From Bradyrhizobium sp. dw_411 (GTDB taxonomy: Bacteria; Pseudomonadota; Alphaproteobacteria; Rhizobiales; Xanthobacteraceae), in NCBI RefSeq assembly GCF_018449695.1, contig NZ_JAAVUY010000010.1, positions 248,001 to 312,000 of the forward strand: a stretch of 64,000 nt of DNA, written 5' to 3'. The notes beneath the pieces are model-generated. The model was not told where the DNA came from. It searched no databases and worked only from the letters and a program-made list of their open reading frames with translations. Position 1 is the first letter of the stretch. Every line of letters starts with the position of its first letter. The translations under genes were made by a program, and so were the position numbers. Below are positions 8,311 through 17,081 of the stretch, one piece after another.

Positions 8311-9129
8311 TCAAACGCCCTGTAGAATAATCACAGTCGGTGTGCCCGGCAGTGAACCCCTTGAAATCGTCAGGGTTCGCTCGGTCCGCTCATCGATGGC
8401 GAATTGCTGGCCGATCCGGCGCATGAACTCGTCGAGCGGCGTCATGAAGCGATGCATCGGCAGCACAATGGAGGCGCGCAGCCGCCGCGTGATATCGGAG
8501 ACGCCGTCCAGCGACATCGTATAGGCGCCGTCGATCGGGACCATCACGATGTCGAGCCGGCCGATGGCGGCGAAATGGCTCTCGTCGAGCTTGTGGTGCA
8601 GGTGGCCGAGATGGCCGATGCAGAGGCCGGCGACCTCGAAGATGAAGATCGAATTACCGTCCTTGATCATTTCGGAATTGGAATCATCGCCGAAATATTT
8701 ACGGATGTCGGTGGTCACATTGCGGATCAGCACATCGCCGATGCGTTCGGAGATCTGCGCGGGCGTGCCGTCATCGTTCCAGCCGTGAAAGACATGTTTA
8801 ATGCCGGGATCGGGAAACAGCGTGTAATGCGTGCTGTGCGCACGGTTCATGGTGACGACGTCGGGCAGGCGGCCGGTCCTGTAGACACCGTTATAATCGG
8901 TCGCGATCCGCACGCCGCCGGGGGTATCGATGTAATAGGTCGAATGCCCGGCATAGGTGATGGCGACTTCGTCCGCCTTGGCGGCGGCCAGACGAAGGCT
9001 GACCGGCGTAGCGCGGGGCTGCGTCTGCGACATCGCCAGGCATTCGCTGCTGCGCGGCATATTTTGCGCGATCGCCGGTGCGATCGACAGGCCCAGCAAT
9101 CCGAACACGGCAGTCAAGTATCGCAGCAT
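8311..9129 (-). CDS. Exported metallo-beta-lactamase-fold protein (UlaG-like)
   Basis: A 272-aa protein with a signal peptide (MLRYLTAVFGLLGLSIAPAIAQ). The frame is open 21 codons further upstream, but this ATG gives a proper signal sequence. The body shows the beta-lactamase-fold pattern VAITYAGHSTYYIDT and AxDYN. The metal motif is altered: AHSTHYT at His98-His101 with no DH after it, and then GHLGHLHH later. This suggests an UlaG-like relative or a changed metal site. Periplasmic location is predicted. The reaction is unknown. Confidence 0.75.
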   Translation of the reverse strand: MLRYLTAVFGLLGLSIAPAIAQNMPRSSECLAMSQTQPRATPVSLRLAAAKADEVAITYAGHSTYYIDTPGGVRIATDYNGVYRTGRLPDVVTMNRAHSTHYTLFPDPGIKHVFHGWNDDGTPAQISERIGDVLIRNVTTDIRKYFGDDSNSEMIKDGNSIFIFEVAGLCIGHLGHLHHKLDESHFAAIGRLDIVMVPIDGAYTMSLDGVSDITRRLRASIVLPMHRFMTPLDEFMRRIGQQFAIDERTERTLTISRGSLPGTPTVIILQGV

Positions 9130-9266
9130 GACAGAACCGCTCCCGGTGACGCCCCGACAAGACACTGTACTGCCGAATTTCGCGTCCGTCATGATAGCGA
9201 TGCTGCATATCGGCGTTGTGCGCTGAGAGCAGAAGAGGCCGCGTTTGAAATGGCGCCGCGCGGTAT

Positions 9267-9665
9267 CTACGCGAGTAGCCGCGAAGCCCCGCCTTGGGCT
9301 TCCATCAGTTTTACGGCTTTTTTATCGAAAGAGACGAAAGTGTCTGCACCCAGCCAGCTTCCTTCATACGCGATAACGCCGTCGGCGAAATCGCCGCCCG
9401 CGTCCAGCACGGTCAGCCCGGCTTCTGCAGCCGGCCGATTCACGACGGCGTTCGCACCATTTATGAGGCGCCGGATAGCTTCCGCGATTTCGGCCGGAGG
9501 AATCTTGTAGCCCTGCGAAAGTACCCAGACCAACTCGCAGAGTGCGGGTATTGGGATTGCTACCAATTCCGCTTTTTTCAGTGCTGTTTGGGCAACTCTG
9601 CTTTGGTGTTCGTGATCTTCAGTAACGGCCCGAACCAGTACGTTGGTATCAGCCGTGATCCTCAT
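9267..9665 (-). CDS. vapC: VapC-like PIN-domain ribonuclease toxin
   Basis: A PIN-domain protein of 132 aa. The acidic residues that bind Mg2+ are in place: Asp6 (ITADTNVLVR), Glu44 (LCELVWVL), Asp92/Asp95 (GGDFADGVIA) and Asp114 (VSFDKKAVKL). PIN toxins cleave tRNA or other RNA and are held inactive by the partner antitoxin. The start overlaps the stop of the antitoxin gene (ATGA at 9662-9665), the standard antitoxin-first order. The symbol is by family only. Confidence 0.9.
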   Translation of the reverse strand: MRITADTNVLVRAVTEDHEHQSRVAQTALKKAELVAIPIPALCELVWVLSQGYKIPPAEIAEAIRRLINGANAVVNRPAAEAGLTVLDAGGDFADGVIAYEGSWLGADTFVSFDKKAVKLMEAQGGASRLLA

Positions 9666-9913
9666 CGTTTGCCAGCCCAGCCCCGAGCCGCGATTTCGTT
9701 CATTTCCTCAATCGACAGGGGCCGTGCGTTTTTCTTCTTCAGAAAACCGAAAGCATCCGAAATTTTACCCGTCGGTCGAGCCGCCTTCACCTCGATCCGC
9801 CCATCGGGAAGCTTGTCCACGGTAATTTTCTCACCCGGATTAATGCCCAGATGTTTCAGGAGATCTTTGCGCAGGGTGACTTGACCTTTGGCAGTTACGG
9901 TAAGCGTGCTCAT
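9662..9913 (-). CDS. vapB: AbrB/SpoVT-type antitoxin (VapB-like)
   Basis: An 83-aa swapped-hairpin AbrB protein. The N-terminal 45 residues (TVTAKGQVTLRKDLLKHLGI, then PGEKITV) form the DNA-binding domain. The C-terminal tail, with SIEEMNEIAARGW, should bind and cover the PIN toxin active site. It is expected to bind its own promoter in the short gap 9914-10007 with the toxin as co-repressor, as known for VapBC; no operator was resolved by eye. Confidence 0.88.
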   Translation of the reverse strand: MSTLTVTAKGQVTLRKDLLKHLGINPGEKITVDKLPDGRIEVKAARPTGKISDAFGFLKKKNARPLSIEEMNEIAARGWAGKR

Positions 9914-10007
9914 CCGGCGACCTCATTCCTCAAACATCAAAGTAAGGTAAAATGACATTACAATCAAGAGTGTCGGAGTAGAATGCCTAACTTTACAGGC
10001 TCGCCGA

Positions 10008-11531
10008 TCACTCCCGCCTGGGGCTGATCTTCCAGGTCAGGGCGACGATGGTGGCGGTCAACAGGCCGCTGACGAGCGCGGCGAGGGGGATCGACAGTAC
10101 CAGCGCCCCGGTCGCGGCCCATCCGATCGAGGAAAAGGCTTCCGCGAAAGTGGCCAGCCGTGACGAGGTCTGGCGGCGGCGAAACTGGCTGCGCTTGGCC
10201 TGGACGCGAAACCAGAGCTGGATCGCGGTCGCCGATGCCGCAGCAATAATGACGCCCGCCGCTGTGACAGCGGCCTGTTGCGGTGAGGCAAACATCAGCG
10301 CGATGATAAGTGGTGCGAACAGCACGCTGATGGCGATCAGCACGACTTCGATCTTGGCGCGGATAACGCGCGAGGGCGGCAGTGGGGCGGTAGCTACCAG
10401 ATCGGGGGCGTCTTCGCCCGAGATCGTCAGCCAGGCCAGACCGCCAGCGAGTTGGCCCGCCGCCATCACGATCACGGGTGTGATCAGCACAATCGCAGCG
10501 GAGCTGTCGGCGAAGCTTCGCCACAGCATCAAGGCGGGCGGCACGAGATACAGCAGTTGCATCAGGCTTTGCGATACCAGCCAGGGATCGCGCCGGAGCA
10601 GCACGAATTCCTTGCGCCGCAGCGCCTGTTGCCGCGAGCCGGCACGGAAGGCTCTTGCGCTCTTGCCTTGACGAGAAGGAGCGGCACTTGCCGACACGCT
10701 GATCGCGGTGTCGGCAAACCGGGGCGAGAACACCGCCATCACGACACCGAGCAGCACGAGACTGCCCGCAAGCAGAAGCAACAATGCCTCGCCATCGCCG
10801 AGCACGGCATGCGCCGGCCACCAGACGATACTGTCGGCATCAGGTGCAAAGGCCGCGGCGGTGTCCGACGTCAGGACCGCGAACCGCGACAGCGTACCGT
10901 AGGACAGGATCGCGGCGATCTGCAGCGCGATCACGAATCCGGCGCCGATAATCGCGGCGATGATTTGCGCGACCAGCCGGGTCCGGCGCGGGCCGATCGA
11001 GCGAAACAGCATGATCGTAACCGTGATCGCAACCGCCGCGGCGCTGAGGCCAATGGCGATCACGACGCCGTAGGCGGCGAACCATCGGACGCCGCCGCTG
11101 ATCACAAGGACGTCGACAAAGGGTGTCGACAACAACAGCGCCATCGCGGTGACCGCTAACGCGATTGCGGCGATGCGCACCGAAAACACATTGGCCAGCG
11201 CGACCGGCGACGACATGATCAGGTCGAGATCGGCGCGAGCGTAAAATACCCGTGTTACGGATTCGATCGCCTGCGACAGCATCAGGGCCCATGCCAGGAA
11301 AATGGTCGCGGTGACGACAATAAGACTCGATTTGTCGAGCGGGGCCTGAAGGTCCGCAAAGCGGCCGATCACGGCATAGGCCGGCAGGTGCAGGAAGGCG
11401 GCGAGGACAATCAAACCGATAATCGCCGCGCGATTGCGTCCGCGCCGGCCGGCCGTCATGATCGCGAGCCATTCGCGCCATGCCAGCCGGATTTCGTGCC
11501 GGGCAAACCAGGTCAGCGCACTTGTCGTCAT
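10008..11531 (-). CDS. ABC-2 type transporter, large membrane subunit
   Basis: A 507-aa integral membrane protein with about 12 hydrophobic segments grouped in two halves, separated by a basic loop rich in Arg/Lys (about 275-300, RQGKSARAFRAGSRQQALRRKEF). Its ATG overlaps the stop of the ATPase gene upstream (ATGA), so the two form one exporter. The family moves drugs, lipids or polysaccharides outward; no substrate can be named. It lies downstream of the PQQ-dehydrogenase set on the same strand with a gap of 130 bases, so a role in that system is possible but unproven. Confidence 0.85.
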   Translation of the reverse strand: MTTSALTWFARHEIRLAWREWLAIMTAGRRGRNRAAIIGLIVLAAFLHLPAYAVIGRFADLQAPLDKSSLIVVTATIFLAWALMLSQAIESVTRVFYARADLDLIMSSPVALANVFSVRIAAIALAVTAMALLLSTPFVDVLVISGGVRWFAAYGVVIAIGLSAAAVAITVTIMLFRSIGPRRTRLVAQIIAAIIGAGFVIALQIAAILSYGTLSRFAVLTSDTAAAFAPDADSIVWWPAHAVLGDGEALLLLLAGSLVLLGVVMAVFSPRFADTAISVSASAAPSRQGKSARAFRAGSRQQALRRKEFVLLRRDPWLVSQSLMQLLYLVPPALMLWRSFADSSAAIVLITPVIVMAAGQLAGGLAWLTISGEDAPDLVATAPLPPSRVIRAKIEVVLIAISVLFAPLIIALMFASPQQAAVTAAGVIIAAASATAIQLWFRVQAKRSQFRRRQTSSRLATFAEAFSSIGWAATGALVLSIPLAALVSGLLTATIVALTWKISPRRE

Positions 11532-12280
11532 GCTGCGGCGGCCTCGGTATCAACCAGCGCGATAAACATGTCTTCAAGGCTGGTGTCGTTTTTGCCGTTC
11601 TGCTGGCGCAGCTCGGTGAGCGTGCCTTCGGCGACCAGCCGTCCTGACGCGATGACACCGATGCGGTCGGCCATGCGTTCGGCCACCTCCAGAATATGCG
11701 TCGTCATGATCACGGTACAGCCGGCGCGCACGCGCTCGCCCAATAATCCCTTGACGTGACGCGCGGACACGGCGTCGAGGCCGGTGAGGGGTTCATCAAG
11801 GATAATCAGGCGGGGGTTGTGTACCAGAGCTCCCGCGAGCGCGACTTTCTGGCGCATGCCTTTGGAGAATCCCTCGCAGCGCTCGTGCAGATGCGGTTCC
11901 AGGCCCAGCGACGCCAATAGCTCGCGCGCGGAGGGTTCGGAAACCGCGGGATCGATGCCCCACAGGCCGGCGACGAATTCGAGATATTCGAGCGGATTGA
12001 GCTTGTCGTAGATCATCGGCTCGTCTGAAACCCAGGCCATGATCTGCTTGGCCGCGACGGGATCTTTGAGCGCATCGATGCCGAGTACCGAGACCGAGCC
12101 GGCATCGGGCCGCAACAATCCGGCCACCATACGCAAGGTCGTGGTCTTGCCGGCGCCGTTTGGCCCGAGCAGGGCGTAGAATTCGCCGATGCGGATGGTA
12201 AGATCGAGCGCATCGACCGCGAGGCGATCAAAACGCTTTGTTAACCCTCGCACCTGGAGGGCGGATTCATCTGAATTCAT
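11528..12280 (-). CDS. ABC-2 exporter ATP-binding protein
   Basis: A 250-aa ATPase of the DrrA/CcmA type. Walker A GPNGAGKT in YALLGPNGAGKTTTLRM, signature FSKGMRQKVALAGAL, Walker B LIILDEPLTGLD, switch His in TTHILEVAE. The signature is FSKGM rather than LSGGQ, common in this exporter class. The ATG at 12280 was chosen because the ABC fold begins right after it; the upstream extension of the frame has no homologous look. It works with the membrane subunit encoded next. Confidence 0.9.
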   Translation of the reverse strand: MNSDESALQVRGLTKRFDRLAVDALDLTIRIGEFYALLGPNGAGKTTTLRMVAGLLRPDAGSVSVLGIDALKDPVAAKQIMAWVSDEPMIYDKLNPLEYLEFVAGLWGIDPAVSEPSARELLASLGLEPHLHERCEGFSKGMRQKVALAGALVHNPRLIILDEPLTGLDAVSARHVKGLLGERVRAGCTVIMTTHILEVAERMADRIGVIASGRLVAEGTLTELRQQNGKNDTSLEDMFIALVDTEAAAA

Positions 12281-12410
12281 GATGTCGGGACGATCCAGGT
12301 TGCAACCGTTGCGAACCATGGACCCAAGATATTTCGGCACGGTGAATCGAGGGCAGCAAATCCCGCCAAATGGGCGCAGGCTGTCGAGAGCCTCCTCACG
12401 CGTGCGTGAG

Positions 12411-13373
12411 TTACTTCTGCAGTACCTGTTGCCAGACGTCGCCAAGAATCGCCGGTTCACGGGGCGGCAGATAGGTGAGGCCGGCCGCCTGACCGAATTG
12501 GGCGATGGTTCCGGCGGCCTGCAAGTCGGTCAGCGCCTTGTTGACCGCAACGAGAAGATCAGGGTCGCTGGCAAGGCTGACATAGCCGCGATTGGCGCCG
12601 ATCGGGTAAAAATATCCGGAGCCTATGAGTTTTGCGTCCGGATGGGTGGCGCGATAAGCGTCGAGCCGGCGCAAGTCGAGCAGCGTGGCGTCGAGATCGC
12701 CGCGATCGAGTGTGCCGAGCAGGTCATCCCGTCCGGGAACCAGATGGGTGATGTTGTCGATCAGCCGCCCGTTGTCGAACCTCATCAGGATTGCGTCGGC
12801 CAGGGTTCCGCTTTCGATGCCGATGCGGAGTCCGGCGAGATCCCCGACGCCGGTAATATGGCGGTCGCGCGCCTTGGGGCCAAGCGCGATCGTCAAAGGC
12901 GAATAGATATAGGCCTGGCTCGGTGTGAGCACGCCGAGCGGCACGCGACGCCGGCGGTCGTCGCGCGTGGCGCCCTCGAAGTCGGGTGGCTTCGCAGTCT
13001 TGACGCCGGGAACGACGAGCGAATCCTTTGTCAGCGCATAGCCGCCGACGAGTGAGCAGCGGCCATCCGAGAGCAGGGCATTGGCTTCGAGGGCTGGACT
13101 CGAATCTTCGTCGAGCTTGCTTTCGAACCACTGGATCTTGAGCGATCGGCCGAGCCGCTCTGCGATCGCCTCTGCCAGCGCAACGTCGAAACCGCGATCC
13201 GGCGCACCCCGATGATGCACCGAGAACGGCGGCAGATCTCCGTCGAGGCAGATATTCAAAACATTTTCGGCGCGAGCCGCCGTCGTTGCAGCAAATGCCA
13301 TCAGCAGCGCTGCGGCGCCGGAGGCTGTTTGCCAGATATTTGCTTGCCGAGTCCTTGCTTGCCAGATCCTCAT
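12411..13373 (-). CDS. Quinoprotein-associated periplasmic binding protein (XoxJ/MxaJ-like)
   Basis: A 320-aa exported protein with a type-3 solute-binding fold. A signal sequence ends near AARAENV, then VLNICLDGDLPPFS and GFDVALAEAIAERLGR follow as in family-3 binding proteins and MxaJ/XoxJ. Such proteins sit beside PQQ dehydrogenases and are thought to help mature or activate the enzyme rather than feed a transporter. The ATG at 13373 overlaps the stop of the cytochrome gene (ATGA), and GGAGAG precedes it. The context (third gene after dehydrogenase and cytochrome) gives most of the confidence. Confidence 0.83.
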   Translation of the reverse strand: MRIWQARTRQANIWQTASGAAALLMAFAATTAARAENVLNICLDGDLPPFSVHHRGAPDRGFDVALAEAIAERLGRSLKIQWFESKLDEDSSPALEANALLSDGRCSLVGGYALTKDSLVVPGVKTAKPPDFEGATRDDRRRRVPLGVLTPSQAYIYSPLTIALGPKARDRHITGVGDLAGLRIGIESGTLADAILMRFDNGRLIDNITHLVPGRDDLLGTLDRGDLDATLLDLRRLDAYRATHPDAKLIGSGYFYPIGANRGYVSLASDPDLLVAVNKALTDLQAAGTIAQFGQAAGLTYLPPREPAILGDVWQQVLQK

Positions 13374-13726
13374 TGATCTCTCCGGCTCGAGATATAAGTC
13401 CAAAGCGAAGTTATCTGATCGTCGTTCAAGATATCGCCCCAGGGCGGCATCTTGCCGTTCTTGCCTTGCTTCACCGTGGTGAAAAAGCGCTCCTTATCAT
13501 CGGGAAACCTGCGCAGGTCGGGCGTGATGGTGCCGGCATTGACCATGTTGGGTCCGTGGCAATGCGAGCAGGTATGCGCATAGGTTTTTTTGCCAACGTC
13601 GAGTTGCGACTGATCGCCGCCAATGGCGGTTTGCTGTGCGGCGATCGGCATCGTCATATCGACGATGAGGGTCGCCGTGACGGCGGCGTAAAACGCCGCC
13701 GTCCGCAAGCATGCTCTCTGCGTCAC
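13370..13726 (-). CDS. Periplasmic class I c-type cytochrome (XoxG-like electron acceptor)
   Basis: A 118-aa mono-haem cytochrome c from a GTG start. After a signal segment (about 1-30) the haem motif CSHCH occupies residues 53-57, and Met93 in GKMPPWG fits the sixth iron ligand. It is placed 13 bases after the PQQ-dehydrogenase gene and overlaps the binding-protein gene, so its likely job is to take electrons from PQQ and pass them to the terminal oxidase. It is small for a cytochrome cL, but the position matches the xoxG slot. Confidence 0.88.
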   Translation of the reverse strand: MTQRACLRTAAFYAAVTATLIVDMTMPIAAQQTAIGGDQSQLDVGKKTYAHTCSHCHGPNMVNAGTITPDLRRFPDDKERFFTTVKQGKNGKMPPWGDILNDDQITSLWTYISSRRDQ

Positions 13727-13739
13727 GTGCGATCCGCGA

Positions 13740-15404
13740 TCAGTTTTTTACCGCGAACAACCACAATGAACCGCCAGCCGGTACCTTGGCGAGCCGTTCA
13801 TCGCCGGAGAAGATCGAGTAGACGCCGCCATAGCCGCTGGTGACAGCGACATACTGGACACCGTCCTGCTGCCAGGTCACCGGCTGGCCTTCGATGCCCG
13901 ATCCGGTCTGGAAGCTCCACAGCTTCTTGCCGTCATTGGCGTCGAACGCTTCGAACTCGCCGGTCAACTGGCCGGAGAACACGACGCCGCCGGCGGTCGA
14001 CAGCACCCCGGAGAAGCGCGGGATATCGCTCGGCACTTCCCACTTCGCCTTTCCGGTCATCGGATCAATCGCCTTGAGATGGCCGCGGGGTCCGTCGCCC
14101 CACTCCCACACATCGGTCAGATCCATGCCGACATACCATTCGCCGGCCTTGTAGGTTGCCGGCTCGCTCTTGTAGTGGCCGCCGAAGGCAAGCGTGTTGG
14201 CATAGGCAAGCCCGGTCTGCGGATTGAACGACATCGGCTCCCAATTCTTGCCGCCAAGGATGGACGGATAGACGGTGACCTTCTTGCCGTCGCGGGCATC
14301 TTTCACGACGTCGGTCTCGATCGGACGCCCGGTTTTCATATCGATGCCGGAAGCCCAGTTGACCTTCACATAGGGATTGGCGGCGATCAGTTTGCCGTCG
14401 GTGCGGTCGAGGACGTAGAAGAAGCCGTTGCGATTGGCATCCATCAGTACCTTGGTGGGCTTGCCGGCGACATTGATGTCGGCGAGCACCATCTCGGCGA
14501 CTGAATCATAGTCGAACGGATTGTTCGGCGAGAATTGATAGTGCCACTTCATCTTGCCGGTCTTCGGATCGAGTGCGAGGACGGAACAAGTGTAAAGATT
14601 GTCGCCGGGCCGCACCGCCGAGTTGAACGGGCCGGGGTTGCCGATGCCCCAATAGACCGTGTTCAGTTCGGGATCATATGAACCGGTGATCCATGTCGAT
14701 CCGCCGCCCAGCTTCCAGGTATCGCCCTTCCAGGTGTCGCCACCGGGTTCATCGGGACTGGGGATCGTATTGGTTCGCCAAAGATGCTTGCCGGTCGCCG
14801 GATCCCATCCGTCGATGAAACCGCGGGTGCCGAACTCCGCGCCGGAAATGCCGGTGATGACGACGCCGTCGGCGACCAGCGGCGCCACCGTCATCGAGTA
14901 GCCTTCCTTGATGTCAGCCGTCTTCTGACGCCAGACTTCCTTGCCGGTCGCGGCATCGAGCGCGATCACATTGGCGTCGAGCGTCGTGCGGAACAGTTTG
15001 CCTTCGTAAATCGCGGCGCCCCGATTGATGATGCCGCAGCACACGATCCGAGGTGTTTCAGCGGGATACTCGACCTTGGTCTTCCATATCTGTTTGCCGG
15101 TTTTGACATCGACCGCCATCGTGGCGGCGTGCGTGGTGACATACAGTACGCCCTTGTAGACGATAGGCTGCGATTCCTCGCTCCGGTCGTCGGCAAGGCT
15201 GTAATTCCAGACCGGTACCAGGTTTTTGACGTTGTCTTTGGTGATCTGGGTGAGCGGACTGAACCGCTGCAGATTGTAGCCCATGCCGTAATTGAGCACA
15301 CCCGACGTGTCAGTCGCACCCTTGACTAATTGATCGGTCGTCTGAGCACTCGCACTGAACGGAGCGAGCATAGCAAAGCCAGTGATAAGCGCGATGCGTA
15401 TCAT
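13740..15404 (-). CDS. PQQ-dependent methanol/ethanol-family dehydrogenase, lanthanide-type
   Basis: An eight-bladed propeller quinoprotein of 554 aa with a signal peptide (MIRIALITGFAMLAPFSASAQ). PQQ and metal features are visible: the adjacent Cys122-Cys123 pair, Glu190 (GAEFG), Asn256 (GIGNPGP), and catalytic Asp298 followed two residues later by Asp300 (PFDYDS). In this family an Asp two after the catalytic Asp marks lanthanide-dependent enzymes (XoxF, PedH), while calcium enzymes carry Ala or Ser. Repeated DxxTGK-W blade motifs are present. The start was set at the ATG with GGGAGGG before it. It oxidises an alcohol in the periplasm; sequence details look closer to ExaF/PedH-type alcohol dehydrogenases than to XoxF5. 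Confidence 0.9.
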   Translation of the reverse strand: MIRIALITGFAMLAPFSASAQTTDQLVKGATDTSGVLNYGMGYNLQRFSPLTQITKDNVKNLVPVWNYSLADDRSEESQPIVYKGVLYVTTHAATMAVDVKTGKQIWKTKVEYPAETPRIVCCGIINRGAAIYEGKLFRTTLDANVIALDAATGKEVWRQKTADIKEGYSMTVAPLVADGVVITGISGAEFGTRGFIDGWDPATGKHLWRTNTIPSPDEPGGDTWKGDTWKLGGGSTWITGSYDPELNTVYWGIGNPGPFNSAVRPGDNLYTCSVLALDPKTGKMKWHYQFSPNNPFDYDSVAEMVLADINVAGKPTKVLMDANRNGFFYVLDRTDGKLIAANPYVKVNWASGIDMKTGRPIETDVVKDARDGKKVTVYPSILGGKNWEPMSFNPQTGLAYANTLAFGGHYKSEPATYKAGEWYVGMDLTDVWEWGDGPRGHLKAIDPMTGKAKWEVPSDIPRFSGVLSTAGGVVFSGQLTGEFEAFDANDGKKLWSFQTGSGIEGQPVTWQQDGVQYVAVTSGYGGVYSIFSGDERLAKVPAGGSLWLFAVKN

Positions 15405-15741
15405 ACGTTCCCTCCCAATGTATGCGCGTCTATTTTTTCTGACGCTGCGTGTCGCCGACAATCTTCCCGAAATTTGAAAGCGTCAACACGAAAACAAGGG
15501 AAGCGCGCGCACACGTCGACGCAACGGCCCGATTGCAGATCGAAGTGGCAACAAAAAATTTGCGCGGTCATTTTCCGCTAAGCGAAATACGGCGCGGAAT
15601 CTGACGCGATGCAGCATCTGAAACCGACTCAAATGGCACGGATTCGCGCGCTATCGAATAGATCGGCGGCGGGGCAGAAAAAATTCAAGCTCGCAGACGA
15701 GCCGGATGTCTGAGCAGTCGAATGTTCCGCGCGTCGTAATT
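15405..15741. other. Intergenic promoter region of the PQQ-dehydrogenase operon
   Basis: About 337 bases between two minus-strand genes; no convincing gene. It must carry the dehydrogenase promoter. On the minus strand a TTGACG hexamer (15481-15486) stands about 80 bases before the ATG and could be a -35 element, but no matching -10 is clear. Confidence 0.4.
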
Positions 15742-16860
15742 CTACGGACCGCTGATCGCAACGCCGACTTCGACCGGCTGCAAGGCTGTCGAATTGCAGC
15801 GCCAGCCGCCATTGTCGGTTTTCTGAAACGCGAACGATTTTTCGATTCTCAACCGGTGCGCCACCGCGAAGCCGTCCCGGCTGCCCGGCACCGATTTCGG
15901 TGTGCCGGATTTTACATCCCAGCACGTGCCGGTGCAGTTGGAAGCAATCGGGCTGCAGGCCGCAAAAGGTGAGAGCACGAGCATCTCGACCGTGGCGACG
16001 ACGGTGGCGTTCTGCTCCGCTACTTCCCGGTTGATTTGAGAGACCCGGCTCACGGAGAGAAAATCGTCACAGGAATTGGTCGAATGAATTTGCGCGACGC
16101 ACAGGTCGACGGCGTCGGCATCGGGGGAGGGCGAAACCTGATGACGTCCGAACACCCGCTTCGGGTCGCCCTTGGCCGCGGCGACCTCCGCCAGCTTCCT
16201 GGTGAAATAATCCGCGAGGCAGCCCTCCGAAGGCGACAGCTCCTGGAGCGGCACGTTCTCCTTGCCCGCCAGATTGCACTTTCGATCGCGCTCCCTGCTC
16301 CACCGCTCAAATTCGGCGAAGGCGTCGCGCGCCTCGTCCTCCTTCAGTTTGGCAATCAGGGTGAGCACGTGTTCATTGAGCTCCATCTTGGCGTTGGCCA
16401 ATACGGGATCGGCGCAGATCAGCGCGCCGGCGGCGGTGTTGGTGGCGAGGCAATCGAAATTCGGGTCGTCCAGTATTTCAATGCGTTCCTCGGTTTCCTT
16501 CAGCAGGCAATCGCGGACCGGCTTGATGTCCCGGGTCGGAACGTTTTGCCGCCCGAAGATGCCGCAACTGGAATTGCGGTCCCTGATCCATTCGGCGTTT
16601 TCCTCGATCGCGAGGCGGCGGTTCGGAATCCGGTTCAGCCGTTGCTGGATGGCGCTGTTCAGCTTGGTGGCGACGCTGTTGAGCGAGGGGTCGCCGCAAA
16701 ACAATTGATCCGCGGGATTCTTGATTTCTTCGCAATGGTTTTTGCCGAACAGTGGCAGGATATCGCTGATCGACCGGTTGGTATCCGCCGGCTCTTGCGC
16801 TCGTGCGGGGAGCGCCAGCCCGATCTGGACGGCGATAATAGCCAGCACCATTCCCCGCAT
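15742..16860 (-). CDS. Exported protein with two LprI-like (DUF1311) units
   Basis: A 372-aa protein with a signal peptide (MRGMVLAIIAVQIGLALPARA). Two related units follow, each with a Cys-rich start and a helical hairpin ending in Trp: one from FCGDPSLNSVATKLN to AEWIRDRNSSC and one from ICADPVLANAKMELN to RWSRERDRKC. This is the pattern of the LprI/DUF1311 family, some members of which inhibit lysozyme. The C-terminal 130 residues carry further Cys residues (CVAQI, SCDDF, CSP, CTGTCWDV) and resemble no domain I can name. A TTG start 14 codons upstream is possible. The role is likely in the envelope. Confidence 0.65.
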   Translation of the reverse strand: MRGMVLAIIAVQIGLALPARAQEPADTNRSISDILPLFGKNHCEEIKNPADQLFCGDPSLNSVATKLNSAIQQRLNRIPNRRLAIEENAEWIRDRNSSCGIFGRQNVPTRDIKPVRDCLLKETEERIEILDDPNFDCLATNTAAGALICADPVLANAKMELNEHVLTLIAKLKEDEARDAFAEFERWSRERDRKCNLAGKENVPLQELSPSEGCLADYFTRKLAEVAAAKGDPKRVFGRHQVSPSPDADAVDLCVAQIHSTNSCDDFLSVSRVSQINREVAEQNATVVATVEMLVLSPFAACSPIASNCTGTCWDVKSGTPKSVPGSRDGFAVAHRLRIEKSFAFQKTDNGGWRCNSTALQPVEVGVAISGP

Positions 16861-17081
16861 CCCTAACCCCACTTGAAAGCCCCGCTTTAAAGAAAAACGC
16901 AAAATAATCGCCGACCATGGTAGCTTCTCGAACGCCGCGGCGAAATGGAATTATTGTCGCGTTGTTTGTGTTGCGGCGGGCCGCCGGTCGATTTTGATGC
17001 CGGCTATGGCTGTGATACCATGGCAATATTGCCGGGATACTGAACCTGGGTGTCCGTTATTGACGGACGAAATGTGCATCG

